DNA of 64,000 bases from assembly GCA_000955795.1 (NCBI GenBank), contig JYOB01000020.1:1-64000 (forward strand), in the 5' to 3' direction. A program made the translations under genes and the position numbers. Below are positions 45,342 to 53,402 of this stretch, piece by piece (the first letter of the stretch is position 1; every line of letters starts with the position of its first letter). The stretch comes from Burkholderiaceae bacterium 26. GTDB taxonomy: Bacteria; Pseudomonadota; Gammaproteobacteria; Burkholderiales; Burkholderiaceae. The notes under the pieces were generated by a model. The model had not been told where the DNA came from, searched no databases, and saw only the letters and a list, made by a program, of their open reading frames with translations.

Positions 45342-45731
45342 ATGACCGACGACGAACGCGCCATCCGCAACGTAGTGGACACCTGGCTCGCTGCCAGCAG
45401 AAACGGCGATCTGGCCACCGTGCTCAGCCTCATGACCGACGATGTGCTGTTTCTCACGCCCGGCCAGGCGCCTTTCGGCAAGGAAGCCTTCGCCAAGATG
45501 TCCGAAGGCATGAAGGACGTGCACGTCGACGGCACGAGCGATATTCAAGAGGTGCAGGTATTTGGCGACATCGCCTATCTGCGCAACGCCCTGCACATCG
45601 TCGTCACGATGCCGGATGGGAAGGTGGCGCGGCGCTCAGGGCAGACGTTGACGATTCTGCGCAAAGAGGTGGATGGGAAGTGGCGGGTGGCGCGGGATGC
45701 GAATCTAGTGGTGGCGGACTCAGAAAACTAA
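45342..45731 (+). CDS. SnoaL-like / SgcJ family protein (NTF2 fold)
   Basis: A 129-residue NTF2-like protein. It begins MTDDERAIRNVVDTWLAASRNG, the usual first helix of the SgcJ/EcaC (DUF4440) family, then DLATVLSLMTDDVLFLTPGQAPFGKEAF, and ends with a beta sheet (GDIAYLRNALHIVVTM, WRVARDANLVV). Members can be isomerases, dehydratases or binding modules. The role here is unknown. The ATG at 45342 was chosen by family start. Confidence 0.75.
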   Translation: MTDDERAIRNVVDTWLAASRNGDLATVLSLMTDDVLFLTPGQAPFGKEAFAKMSEGMKDVHVDGTSDIQEVQVFGDIAYLRNALHIVVTMPDGKVARRSGQTLTILRKEVDGKWRVARDANLVVADSEN

Positions 45732-45738
45732 TACGGCT

Positions 45739-45993
45739 ATGGTTTTCCTCGCAATCAGCCCCGAAGGTTTGCAGCACGCGCTACAACTAGCAAGCGGGGC
45801 GAACTTGCCTATCTGGTGCGGAACGGATGCAATATCCGACGTTGAATACGCCAAACTCGCCGGACGCAATGTATCGCGGTTTATCTATCCGCTGCGCGAG
45901 GCCTCCGCAGAAGTGCTACAAGATGCTGTCGATACGATTGCGGAGCATCATCCCGGTGAGCCCGTTTGGGTAGAGCGCCTGACGTCGACCTAG
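45739..45993 (+). CDS. Small uncharacterised protein, 84 residues
   Basis: An 84-residue protein (MVFLAISPEGLQHALQLASG at the start) with no signal peptide or membrane segment. It is seven bases after the NTF2-like gene and precedes the 46005-46439 gene by 11 bases. This stretch is visibly less GC-rich than its surroundings, suggesting recent acquisition. No family is recognised. Confidence 0.5.
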   Translation: MVFLAISPEGLQHALQLASGANLPIWCGTDAISDVEYAKLAGRNVSRFIYPLREASAEVLQDAVDTIAEHHPGEPVWVERLTST

Positions 45994-46004
45994 CCCCCTG
46001 CGTC

Positions 46005-46439
46005 ATGCGACTTTCACTTGAACTACTCTGGCGCGACCCCGACGACGACATGCTCGAACTACGGCTGTCGCTTCATAGCTCGAATCAGTTCGTCACCGTC
46101 GACTTCTACGATTACGAGCCCAGCTTGGCTAAGTGGGGCGAGCACTTGATTGCGTTCCCAGCCGGCATCGATGACGAAGTCGCTTTTGAGAAAGGCGCCA
46201 AGGGAGACAACAGCAATCTCTGGCTTACCATCCGCGCTTTTGTGGCGAACGGTGATGGCGCTACAGCGCTAGAGATCGAATACGAAAAGCGCGGTGACCG
46301 GCTGGACCGCCAGAGGGCTCATTTCGCAGTTCCCCTTGAGGCTGCGGCAATCAATCGCTTGGGCGCCGCATTGAAATGCTGGAGTCCCACGGATCATACA
46401 CCGCTCGTATTCAGCGATGGCTCACTAGAACCCGCCTGA
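46005..46439 (+). CDS. Uncharacterised protein, 144 residues
   Basis: A 144-residue protein starting MRLSLELLWRDPDDDMLELR. It has beta-rich blocks (SLHSSNQFVTVDFYDYEP, NLWLTIRAFVANGDGATALE, DRQRAHFAVPLEAAAINRLG), no signal and no membrane helix. Lower GC than the neighbouring genes matches the 45739-45993 gene just upstream, so the pair probably arrived together. It resembles small immunity-like proteins in size and charge only; I cannot assign a family. Confidence 0.5.
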   Translation: MRLSLELLWRDPDDDMLELRLSLHSSNQFVTVDFYDYEPSLAKWGEHLIAFPAGIDDEVAFEKGAKGDNSNLWLTIRAFVANGDGATALEIEYEKRGDRLDRQRAHFAVPLEAAAINRLGAALKCWSPTDHTPLVFSDGSLEPA

Positions 46440-46486
46440 TTCCGCCTTACTCACCGCGCTCTTCATGAAACACGTCCGGTTCGCCC

Positions 46487-46975
46487 TCAAACCACCACCG
46501 GCAACGCCGTCGTATCTTTAATCCGCTCAAGCGCAAAACTGCTCTTCACATCGATCACCGCCGGGTGCGCAAGCAGCTGGTCGCGTATGAAACGCGCGAA
46601 GTGCTCCATGTCTTCCACGAACACCTTGAGCAGGTAGTCCATCTCGCCGGTCATGGCGTAGCACGTGACCACCTCCGGCCACGTCGCCACAGCCGCGCGA
46701 AAATTGTCGGACGGGCCTTTCCCTTTGGGCGCACCGCCCTGCTTTTCCAACCGCACGTTGATGTATGCCGACAACCCGAGCCCGATCTTGGTCGGGTCGA
46801 GCAGCGCGGCGTATTGGCGGATGACGCCGCTTTCCTCCAGGCGGCGGATGCGTCGCAAACACGGGCTGGGCGACAGATTCACCCGCTCGGCGACTTCCAG
46901 ATTGGTGAGGCGGCCGTTGTTCTGCAGGACTTCCAGGATCTTGCGGTCGATCTTGTCGAGTTCCACTTTATTCAT
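46487..46975 (-). CDS. Lrp/AsnC-family transcriptional regulator
   Basis: A 162-residue Lrp-type regulator. The helix-turn-helix (about 4-60) reads VELDKIDRKILEVLQNNGRL and ERVNLSPSPCLRRIRRLEESGVI. The C-terminal effector (RAM) domain has VVTCYAMTGEMDYLLKVFVEDM. The ATG at 46975 follows GGAGCAAC. It is divergent from hpd, with 158 bases between them. A role in controlling tyrosine catabolism is likely, since paired Lrp genes often control their divergent neighbour. A TTG further upstream (47047) is unlikely. Confidence 0.86.
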   Translation of the reverse strand: MNKVELDKIDRKILEVLQNNGRLTNLEVAERVNLSPSPCLRRIRRLEESGVIRQYAALLDPTKIGLGLSAYINVRLEKQGGAPKGKGPSDNFRAAVATWPEVVTCYAMTGEMDYLLKVFVEDMEHFARFIRDQLLAHPAVIDVKSSFALERIKDTTALPVVV

Positions 46976-47011
46976 TTTTGTTGCTCCGCACCAATTAATT
47001 CGGCAATTTTC

Positions 47012-47019
47012 TTGCGCAA
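47012..47019. promoter_or_regulatory. Palindrome TTGCGCAA in the lrp/hpd promoter
   Basis: An 8-base perfect palindrome inside a longer AT-rich part (GCGCAAATTTAGCAAGG), between the divergent lrp-like and hpd genes. Candidate Lrp-type operator; unproved. Confidence 0.3.
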
Positions 47020-47133
47020 ATTTAGCAAGGTGGGCACAACTTCGCAATTTTTGCTTGGACCGACACTCCTACACTGCGAGGATCGTCAAAGACCTGAGCG
47101 CTGTCACAGCGCCCGCCCCGCAGGAGACTCACC

Positions 47134-48240
47134 ATGCAATTCACGCCTTGGGAAAACCCGATGGGCACCGCCGGTTTCGAATTCATTGAATACGCCGCGC
47201 CGGACCCCGTTGCCATGGGCAAGCTGTTCGAGAACATGGGCTTTACCGCCATCGCGAAGCACCGCCACAAGAACGTGACGCTGTACCGCCAGGGCGAGAT
47301 CAACTTCATCATCAACGCCGAGCCGGATTCGTTCGCGCAGCGCTTTGCGCGTCTGCACGGTCCGTCGATCTGCGCGATCGCGTTTCGCGTGCAGGATGCA
47401 GCGTTCGCCTACAAGCGCGCGCTGGAACTGGGCGCCTGGGGCTTCGACACCCACAGCGGCCCGATGGAGCTGAACATTCCGGCCATCAAGGGCATCGGCG
47501 ATTCGCTCATCTACCTGGTGGACCGCTGGACCGGCAAGAACGATGCGAAGGCCGGCGACATCGGCAACATCAGCATCTACGACGTCGATTTCGTGCCCAT
47601 CGCGGGCGCCAACCCCAACCCCACCGGGCACGGCCTGACCTACATCGACCACCTGACGCACAACGTCTACCGTGGCCGGATGAAGGAATGGGCCGAGTTT
47701 TACGAACGCTTCTTCAACTTCCGTGAAGTGCGCTACTTCGACATCGAAGGCCAGGTCACGGGCGTGAAGAGCAAGGCGATGACGAGCCCGTGCGGCAACA
47801 TCCGCATCCCCATCAACGAGGAAGGAACGGAGAAGGCCGGTCAGATCCAGGAGTATCTGGACATGTACCACGGCGAGGGCATCCAGCACATTGCGCTGGG
47901 CTCGACCAACCTGGCCAACACGGTGGATGCACTGCGCAGCAACGGCATCACGCTGCTCGACACCATCGACACCTATTACGAACTGGTCGACAAGCGCATC
48001 CCCGGCCATGGCGAGGATGTGGCGGAGCTGAAGAAGCGCAAGATCCTGATCGACGGCGCCCCGGGCGATCTGCTGCTGCAGATCTTCTCCGAGAACCAGC
48101 TCGGCCCGATCTTCTTCGAGTTCATCCAGCGCAAGGGCAACCAAGGTTTTGGCGAGGGCAACTTCAAGGCGCTGTTCGAGTCGATCGAACTCGACCAGAT
48201 GCGCCGCGGCGTGCTCAAGGCCGACGATCAGCCAGCCTGA
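47134..48240 (+). CDS. hpd: 4-Hydroxyphenylpyruvate dioxygenase
   Basis: A 368-residue Fe(II) dioxygenase that turns 4-hydroxyphenylpyruvate into homogentisate in tyrosine breakdown. Two vicinal-oxygen-chelate halves are seen. The iron ligands are His173 (IDHLTHNV), His252 (GIQHIA) and Glu329 (FFEFIQRKG), the family's facial triad. The length is normal for the bacterial enzyme. It is divergent from the Lrp-type gene. A strong terminator follows, so it is a single-gene unit here; homogentisate dioxygenase and the later pathway genes are not in this window. Confidence 0.95.
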   Translation: MQFTPWENPMGTAGFEFIEYAAPDPVAMGKLFENMGFTAIAKHRHKNVTLYRQGEINFIINAEPDSFAQRFARLHGPSICAIAFRVQDAAFAYKRALELGAWGFDTHSGPMELNIPAIKGIGDSLIYLVDRWTGKNDAKAGDIGNISIYDVDFVPIAGANPNPTGHGLTYIDHLTHNVYRGRMKEWAEFYERFFNFREVRYFDIEGQVTGVKSKAMTSPCGNIRIPINEEGTEKAGQIQEYLDMYHGEGIQHIALGSTNLANTVDALRSNGITLLDTIDTYYELVDKRIPGHGEDVAELKKRKILIDGAPGDLLLQIFSENQLGPIFFEFIQRKGNQGFGEGNFKALFESIELDQMRRGVLKADDQPA

Positions 48241-48270
48241 AAACCCTCAACTTCAGGCAAGCTGTACCCG

Positions 48271-48304
48271 CACCCCGGTGGTTCGCCATCGGGGTGTTTT
48301 TTTT
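48271..48304 (+). terminator. Terminator after hpd
   Basis: Outer stem CACCCCG (48271-48277) with CGGGGTG (48290-48296), an inner stem capped by TTCG, then eight T. Confidence 0.93.
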
Positions 48305-48401
48305 GGGGCGTGAGCGGCAGCGGCCATCCGACACTGGCCCCGGAGCAAAACCGGCCACACCCGCCTTGCGCCTCGCTGAGGATGCGGATTGGCGTGGCAA
48401 T

Positions 48402-48424
48402 AAAAACGGCGCCCGAAGGCGCCG
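48402..48424 (-). terminator. Terminator of the EF-hand gene
   Basis: Stem CGGCGCC (48407-48413), loop CGAA, stem GGCGCCG (48418-48424). On the minus strand it is followed by TTTTT from the complement of 48402-48406. Confidence 0.75.
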
Positions 48425-48451
48425 CTTGCGTGCGGAGACTTAGGCGAAGCG

Positions 48452-49066
48452 TCACTCGCCCTTGGTGGCCGACGGGCCGCCCGGCATGGCCGCGGCTGCA
48501 GGGGTGTTCTTCTGAGCCTTGCGGGCATCGTGGCGGGCCTTCATGTAGGCGCGGATTTCGTCTTCGGTGATCTTGCCGTCGTGGTTGGCGTCGATCTGGT
48601 CGAAGCTCTTGGCAAGGCGCGGCATGCCGGCCTGCACTTCGTCCTTGCTCAGGGAGCCGTCGTTGTCCTTGTCGGCAGCCTTGAACCTGGCGTCGAAGCG
48701 TTGCGCCATCTTTTCGTGCATCTCGCCCTTGTGGGCCTTGTGCCAGGCGGCCAGCTCGTCCTTGCTGAGTTGGCCGTCGTGGTTGGTATCGATCTGGTCG
48801 AAGTTCTTCTCAAGCCAGGTGTGACCCTTGGCTTCGTCGCGCGAGATCTGGCCGTCGCCGTTGGTGTCGAGCGCCTTCAGGCCGCCGCCGTGGCGGCCCG
48901 GCTTGCCGGCAGGGGCATTGGCTTGCGGCGCAGCCTGCGCCGCGGCCGGTGCCTGTGCGCTGGCGGCTGGGGCGCTGGCATCCTGGGCGCGGGCGTTCAT
49001 GCCCGACATGGCCAGGAACAGGGCCGAGGTAGCGAGGAAGGCTTGGACAGCACGTTTGTTGGTCAT
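48452..49066 (-). CDS. Exported EF-hand protein
   Basis: A 204-residue exported calcium-binding-type protein. The signal peptide is MTNKRAVQAFLATSALFLAM with an ARAQDA end. An Ala/Pro linker (about 28-60) precedes four EF-hand loops: DTNGDGQISRDE, DTNHDGQLSKDE, DKDNDGSLSKDE and DANHDGKITEDE. Each has the Asp-x-[Asn/Asp]-x-[Asp]-Gly-x-[Ile/Leu] pattern ending in Glu. It would bind Ca2+ in the periplasm. The ATG at 49066 has AAAGGAG upstream. It is close to, but separate from, the gsp locus. Confidence 0.86.
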   Translation of the reverse strand: MTNKRAVQAFLATSALFLAMSGMNARAQDASAPAASAQAPAAAQAAPQANAPAGKPGRHGGGLKALDTNGDGQISRDEAKGHTWLEKNFDQIDTNHDGQLSKDELAAWHKAHKGEMHEKMAQRFDARFKAADKDNDGSLSKDEVQAGMPRLAKSFDQIDANHDGKITEDEIRAYMKARHDARKAQKNTPAAAAMPGGPSATKGE

Positions 49067-49205
49067 GGTCAGCTCCTTTTCACATGGACTGTGTAGCGGA
49101 TTAGAACCCGACAATGCCGACGCGTTGCCGGCTTTTACACGCTGTTACCCCGATGACACGCGCTGTAATATGCGCCCGCCACTGCACGGCGGGGCCGTTC
49201 AATGC

Positions 49206-49889
49206 CTATTGGTTGGCGCCCGGCTGGGGGTTATCGCCCTTGCGTGCGGCCGCAGCCGCGCGGTGGCGCGGGCCGACGATACCGCCGCCCTGGCTGGCAG
49301 GCTCGTCACCCGTGTTGATCTGAGCGGGCGCAATGGGCAGCATGGCGCCCGGCATGGCGGTATTGGCCGGGTTGTTGGCAACCGGCGGCGCGGGTGGCAT
49401 AGCGGGCGTCGATAGCGGAGCTGCAGCGCCTGCAGGCGGTAGCGGCAGGGACGGCGCATGGCGATTGGCCGGCGACACGCCCGCCACGGCGCTGGCCGGC
49501 AGCGGAATCTCCTGGCGCGTGCCATTGCGCTCGATCACCACCGAGCGCGCCTTGATTTCCACCAGCTTGAGGTTGGACGACAGCGACTTGCCGGCCCGCA
49601 CGGCCTGCGGCGCACCGCCATCCACCGACACGATGGCTGCGCCTGAACCATCCGCCAGATCGGCCACCACGCCCATCACCTGCACATCGCGCGGGCCGTT
49701 CTGTGGGCCGCCGCCAAACAGCGTGACGGCCGCGCCGGTCTCCAGCGCGTCGGTCTGGGCAACACGTGCCTCGCGCGGCGTACCCAGCGAGCGCAGCGAA
49801 GACAGCGTCAGCACCCAGTGCGTCAGGAGCGCACACAGGGCAGCAAACAGTACAAGACTGAGCAGACGGGACGACTGTCGAGCGTTCAT
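49206..49889 (-). CDS. gspC: Type II secretion protein GspC
   Basis: A 227-residue GspC-type inner-membrane protein that links the inner assembly platform to the secretin GspD. A membrane helix (about 8-30, LLSLVLFAALCALLTHWVL) is followed by the homology-region domain (DVQVMGVVADLADGSGAAIV, VVIERNGTRQEIPL). The C-terminal part (about 140-227) is low-complexity Pro/Ala-rich and no PDZ or coiled coil is clear. It is divergent from gspG, sharing the promoter region. The ATG at 49889 is preferred; the in-frame codons further upstream lack the membrane segment. Confidence 0.85.
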   Translation of the reverse strand: MNARQSSRLLSLVLFAALCALLTHWVLTLSSLRSLGTPREARVAQTDALETGAAVTLFGGGPQNGPRDVQVMGVVADLADGSGAAIVSVDGGAPQAVRAGKSLSSNLKLVEIKARSVVIERNGTRQEIPLPASAVAGVSPANRHAPSLPLPPAGAAAPLSTPAMPPAPPVANNPANTAMPGAMLPIAPAQINTGDEPASQGGGIVGPRHRAAAAARKGDNPQPGANQ

Positions 49890-50025
49890 GAAATGAGGCG
49901 AGGCACCGTAGGAATACGCCGATTCTATCCGCCCTTCATGCCAGTTCGGTGAACAGCTTGGAGGTGCGGCTCTAGAGCCAACGCAGCATGACCTTCCCAT
50001 GCAATATATGGTCATATGTCACGGA

Positions 50026-50031
50026 TATACT
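50026..50031 (+). promoter_or_regulatory. Possible -10 box (TATACT) of gspG
   Basis: TATACT lies 34 bases before the 50065 ATG. The -35 region is poor, so it is tentative. Its place argues against a gspG start at 49999. Confidence 0.3.
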
Positions 50032-50064
50032 GTGTCTCTTCCCCTTATTGCCAACTCTGTCGCC

Positions 50065-50535
50065 ATGATGCAAGGCCAACTTCGCTCTTCCTTCCGCCAG
50101 CGCGCCCTCGCCCGACAAGCAGCGCGTGGCTTCACCCTGATCGAAATCATGGTGGTGGTGGTGATCCTGGGCATCCTCGCCGCGCTGGTGGTGCCGAAGA
50201 TCATGAGCCGTCCTGACGAGGCGCGCATCATCGCCGCCAAACAGGACATCGCGTCCATTTCGCAGGCGCTCAAGCTCTATCGCCTGGACAACGGCCGCTA
50301 CCCGACCACCGAACAAGGCATTGGGGCGCTCGTCGCCAAGCCGACCACCGAGCCGATCCCCAACAACTGGAAAGGCGGCGGCTATCTGGAACGCCTGCCC
50401 AAAGACCCGTGGGGCCACCCGTACCAATATCTGAACCCGGGCGTGCGCGGCGAAGTGGACGTCTTCAGCTTCGGCGCAGACGGCCAGGCCGGCGGCACGG
50501 GCAACGACGCCGACATCGGCAACTGGGACAACTAA
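50065..50535 (+). CDS. gspG: Type II secretion major pseudopilin GspG
   Basis: A 156-residue major pseudopilin, the main subunit of the secretion pseudopilus. The prepilin peptidase site is [18 protein letters not shown], with the conserved Glu at position 5 of the mature protein. Calcium-site region [12 protein letters not shown] and the C-terminal [13 protein letters not shown] and DVFSFGADG match GspG. A basic leader of about 22 residues precedes cleavage. Double ATG at 50065/50068; I use the first. It starts the gspGHIJKLMNDEF run. Confidence 0.93.
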   Translation: MMQGQLRSSFRQRALARQAARGFTLIEIMVVVVILGILAALVVPKIMSRPDEARIIAAKQDIASISQALKLYRLDNGRYPTTEQGIGALVAKPTTEPIPNNWKGGGYLERLPKDPWGHPYQYLNPGVRGEVDVFSFGADGQAGGTGNDADIGNWDN

Positions 50536-50567
50536 GCCAGCGCCGTCCCCTCAACCGCCCGCTCACC

Positions 50568-51059
50568 ATGCTCGGTCATCCACGCCGCCGGCATCCTCGC
50601 GGCTTTACGCTGCTGGAGTTGCTGGTGGTGGTGGTCATCATCGGCATCGTGCTGGCCGTGGTGGCCGTCAACGCCACGCCCAACCGGCGTTCGCAACTGG
50701 CCGACGATGCGCAGAAGCTGGCCCGCCTGATCGAGCTCGCACAGGAAGAGGCGCAGCTCACCTCGCGCCCCGTGGCTTGGGAAGGCGATGCGCAGGGCTG
50801 GCGCTTCTACGAATCGACTCCGAATGGCTGGCGCTTGCTCAACCGGGACGTGCTCGCACCGGGCCACTGGCGCCAAGGCATGGACAACGTACAGATCGTC
50901 GCCGGTGCCGCTGCGGTGCCAGGCGCGCCGCAGCGCCTCGTGTTCGGCCGTGAGGCGATTGGTTTGCCTTGGCGCGTGGCACTGACCTCGCAGGGCTCGC
51001 GCGTCGACGTGGTATCCGACGGCGGCCCGCGCGTGCTGACGGAGACGCAAACGCAATGA
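50568..51059 (+). CDS. gspH: Type II secretion minor pseudopilin GspH
   Basis: A 163-residue minor pseudopilin. It has the cleavage motif RGFTLLELLVVVVIIGIVLA and a globular part with DDAQKLARLIELAQEEAQL, the usual GspH start. GFRFY-type features (GWRFYESTPNGWRLL) follow. It acts at the pseudopilus tip with I, J and K. The gap from gspG is 32 bases, and it overlaps gspI by four bases. Confidence 0.88.
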   Translation: MLGHPRRRHPRGFTLLELLVVVVIIGIVLAVVAVNATPNRRSQLADDAQKLARLIELAQEEAQLTSRPVAWEGDAQGWRFYESTPNGWRLLNRDVLAPGHWRQGMDNVQIVAGAAAVPGAPQRLVFGREAIGLPWRVALTSQGSRVDVVSDGGPRVLTETQTQ

Positions 51060-51454
51060 CGCGCAGCCACCGTCCAACGCGCACGCGCGGCTTCACCCTG
51101 CTCGAAGTGCTGGTGGCGCTGACCATCGTGGCCGTGGCGCTGACCGCCACCATGCGCGCCATGGGCAGCATGACCACCGCAAGCGACTCCCTGCAGACGC
51201 GCATGATCGCCACCTGGAGCGCTGAAAACCACCTCGCCAACCTGCGCCTGGCACGCGTCTTCCCAGACCCCGGCGCGCGCGGTTTTGCCTGCCCGCAAGG
51301 CGATACGCAACTGTGGTGCGAAGAGACCATCGCCACCACGCCCAACCCGGTGTTCCGCCGTGTGGAGGTGTCCGTCTATCCGGACGCGTCCAAATCCGTG
51401 CGACTGGCCTGGCTCGTGACTCTATTGCCGAACGATGCGCGCAATGTCTTCTAA
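51056..51454 (+). CDS. gspI: Type II secretion minor pseudopilin GspI
   Basis: A 132-residue minor pseudopilin that initiates the tip complex. Cleavage motif RGFTLLEVLVALTIVAVALTA; the globular part has ENHLANLRL and WLVTLLP, typical of GspI. It overlaps gspH and gspJ. Its start at 51056 (ATGA) was chosen by position and the short basic leader. Confidence 0.9.
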   Translation: MTRSHRPTRTRGFTLLEVLVALTIVAVALTATMRAMGSMTTASDSLQTRMIATWSAENHLANLRLARVFPDPGARGFACPQGDTQLWCEETIATTPNPVFRRVEVSVYPDASKSVRLAWLVTLLPNDARNVF

Positions 51455-52166
51455 CCGTTCGGCGCGCGGCTTCACCCTGCTCGAACTGCTGGTGGCGATC
51501 ACGCTGCTGGCCATCCTGGCCGTGATCGCCTGGCGCGGGCTGGACAGCATGACCCGCACGCACGAGGCGCTGGCCCAACGCGACGAACGCATCGAAGCAC
51601 TCAAAACGGCTTACGCCCAGTTCGACGCCGATTGCACCCAGCTGGCCGATCCGAACACCTTGTCGCGCTCACCGGTGGAGGTCGACGCCAACCGCGTGCT
51701 GATGGTGCGCGACCGCCGCGACGACGGCCAGCCGCCCGCGTGGCAAGTGGTGCTCTACCGCATCGTCGACGGCCGGCTCGAACGCCTCCAGACCCAACCG
51801 ATCACCAACCGCGGCGACCTGCGCAACGCGCTGGACAACCTGCGCCAGGGCGGTGTGGGTGCTGCGCGCTACCTGCTCGCCACCAACGTCGACAGCATCA
51901 GCGCGCGCGCGTGGGTCGAACCCGGCGGCTGGATGGACAACACGGGAGCGCTGTCTGCGGCGCTGTTCCCGGCCGGCAGCAATACCACCACCCTCACCGG
52001 CTTGCCGTCGGCTTCCACGCCCAGCGCGTCGGCGCCGCCGGCCAACAGCCCGGGCGTGGTGGTGCCGGCCGCCTCGGTGCGCGCGGTGGAACTGGCATTG
52101 CTCGTGCGCATGACGCCGCAGGGCACGCCGCAGCGCTTCACGCGCATCTGCATGACGGGGCTTTGA
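51435..52166 (+). CDS. gspJ: Type II secretion minor pseudopilin GspJ
   Basis: A 243-residue minor pseudopilin of the tip complex. Cleavage motif RGFTLLELLVAITLLAILAVI follows a short leader. The globular part contains QFDADCTQL, VLYRIVDGRLERLQ, and a long Pro/Ser/Ala insertion (about 185-220). An ATG at 51444 is also in frame. It overlaps gspI and is one base from gspK. Confidence 0.9.
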   Translation: MRAMSSNRSARGFTLLELLVAITLLAILAVIAWRGLDSMTRTHEALAQRDERIEALKTAYAQFDADCTQLADPNTLSRSPVEVDANRVLMVRDRRDDGQPPAWQVVLYRIVDGRLERLQTQPITNRGDLRNALDNLRQGGVGAARYLLATNVDSISARAWVEPGGWMDNTGALSAALFPAGSNTTTLTGLPSASTPSASAPPANSPGVVVPAASVRAVELALLVRMTPQGTPQRFTRICMTGL

Positions 52167-52167
52167 C

Positions 52168-53241
52168 ATGGCGCGATGCTCCCGTCGACTTGCCCAACGT
52201 CATCCGCATGCCGGGCGCCAGCGCGGCGCGGCCATCATCACGGCACTGCTGGTCGTCACGCTGGCCGTGGTGATTGTGTCGGGCATGCTGTGGCGGCAGC
52301 AGGTGGAGATCCGCGCAGTGGAAAACCAGCGCCTGAAAGCGCAGGCCACGTGGATTGCGCGGGCCGGCATCGACTGGGCGCGCCTCATCCTGCGCGATGA
52401 CCAGCGCCGCACCGGCGCGGTGGACCATCTGGGCGAAATCTGGGCCGTGCCGATCCAGGAAACCAAGCTGTCGGACTTCCTCGGCAGCTCGCTGCGCACG
52501 GATACGGCCGGCGAAGAGTCGTACCTGTCGGGCCGCATCTTCGATGCCCAGGCACGCTTCAACCTGATGAACCTGTTGACGGCGCAGACGCTCGGTGCGC
52601 GCACCATCATTACCGGCCGCGACAAAGACGCCATCAAGGCTTACGGCCTGCTGCTGCAGTCGCTCAGCATCGACCCCAGCCTGGCCAATGTCACGGCGAC
52701 GTACCTGGCGCAGATGCTGGGCGGCTTCCAGTCGATCGAAGGCATGCAGGGCGGCCAGCAAGGCGGCGAAGACAGCGGCGGCAGCAACAGCAATGGCCCA
52801 CGACCGCTCGACGACGTGGCCAGCCTACTGACGATCCCCGGCTACACGGCGGACATGATCGCCAAGCTGCGCCCCTACGTGATCGTGCTGCCCACCCGCA
52901 CACAGATCAACGCCAACACGGCCAGCGCCGAAGTGCTGGCCGCCGTCATCCCGAACCTGAGCCTGGACCGCGCCCGCTCGCTGGTGCAGGCGCGCGACCG
53001 CGCTTACTTCCGCAACATCGGCGATGTCACGAACCAGTTGCGCGGCATCGCGCCCGGGGTCGACACCACCGCCGCGGCCAATCTGCTGGACGTGCAGACC
53101 CACTATTTTCTGGTCTACGGCATGGCCCGCCACGAGCGCGCCCGAATCGGGGAAGTGGCGCTTGTTTCACGTGGCGATCCGATCAACAATAACGCGACCC
53201 GCATCGTCTGGGTCCGCCGCATCGACGAGATTCCGTCATGA
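52168..53241 (+). CDS. gspK: Type II secretion minor pseudopilin GspK
   Basis: A 357-residue largest minor pseudopilin, capping the pseudopilus tip with GspI and GspJ. The leader ends RGAAIITALLVVTLAVVIVSG; GspK members lack the usual Glu at mature position 5, as here. The globular part has YLSGRIFDAQARFNLMNLL and the helical insertion domain, then INANTASAEVLAAVIPNLS, the helix-hairpin motif of the family. A low-complexity stretch (Gly/Ser/Asn) sits near 190-212. Confidence 0.92.
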   Translation: MARCSRRLAQRHPHAGRQRGAAIITALLVVTLAVVIVSGMLWRQQVEIRAVENQRLKAQATWIARAGIDWARLILRDDQRRTGAVDHLGEIWAVPIQETKLSDFLGSSLRTDTAGEESYLSGRIFDAQARFNLMNLLTAQTLGARTIITGRDKDAIKAYGLLLQSLSIDPSLANVTATYLAQMLGGFQSIEGMQGGQQGGEDSGGSNSNGPRPLDDVASLLTIPGYTADMIAKLRPYVIVLPTRTQINANTASAEVLAAVIPNLSLDRARSLVQARDRAYFRNIGDVTNQLRGIAPGVDTTAAANLLDVQTHYFLVYGMARHERARIGEVALVSRGDPINNNATRIVWVRRIDEIPS

Positions 53242-53402
53242 CGGCGGCGCAACACCCCTCTACGTGCGTACGCGCCGCTTGTAGACAGACCCTAGCCTTC
53301 GCCGTATTGTCATCCGCATCGTTCAGCATCGCGGGTTTTGCGCAATCCGGCGCTTCCGTTGGCAGTTCGCATTCACACTCTCAAGATCAATAGAGGAGCG
53401 GT

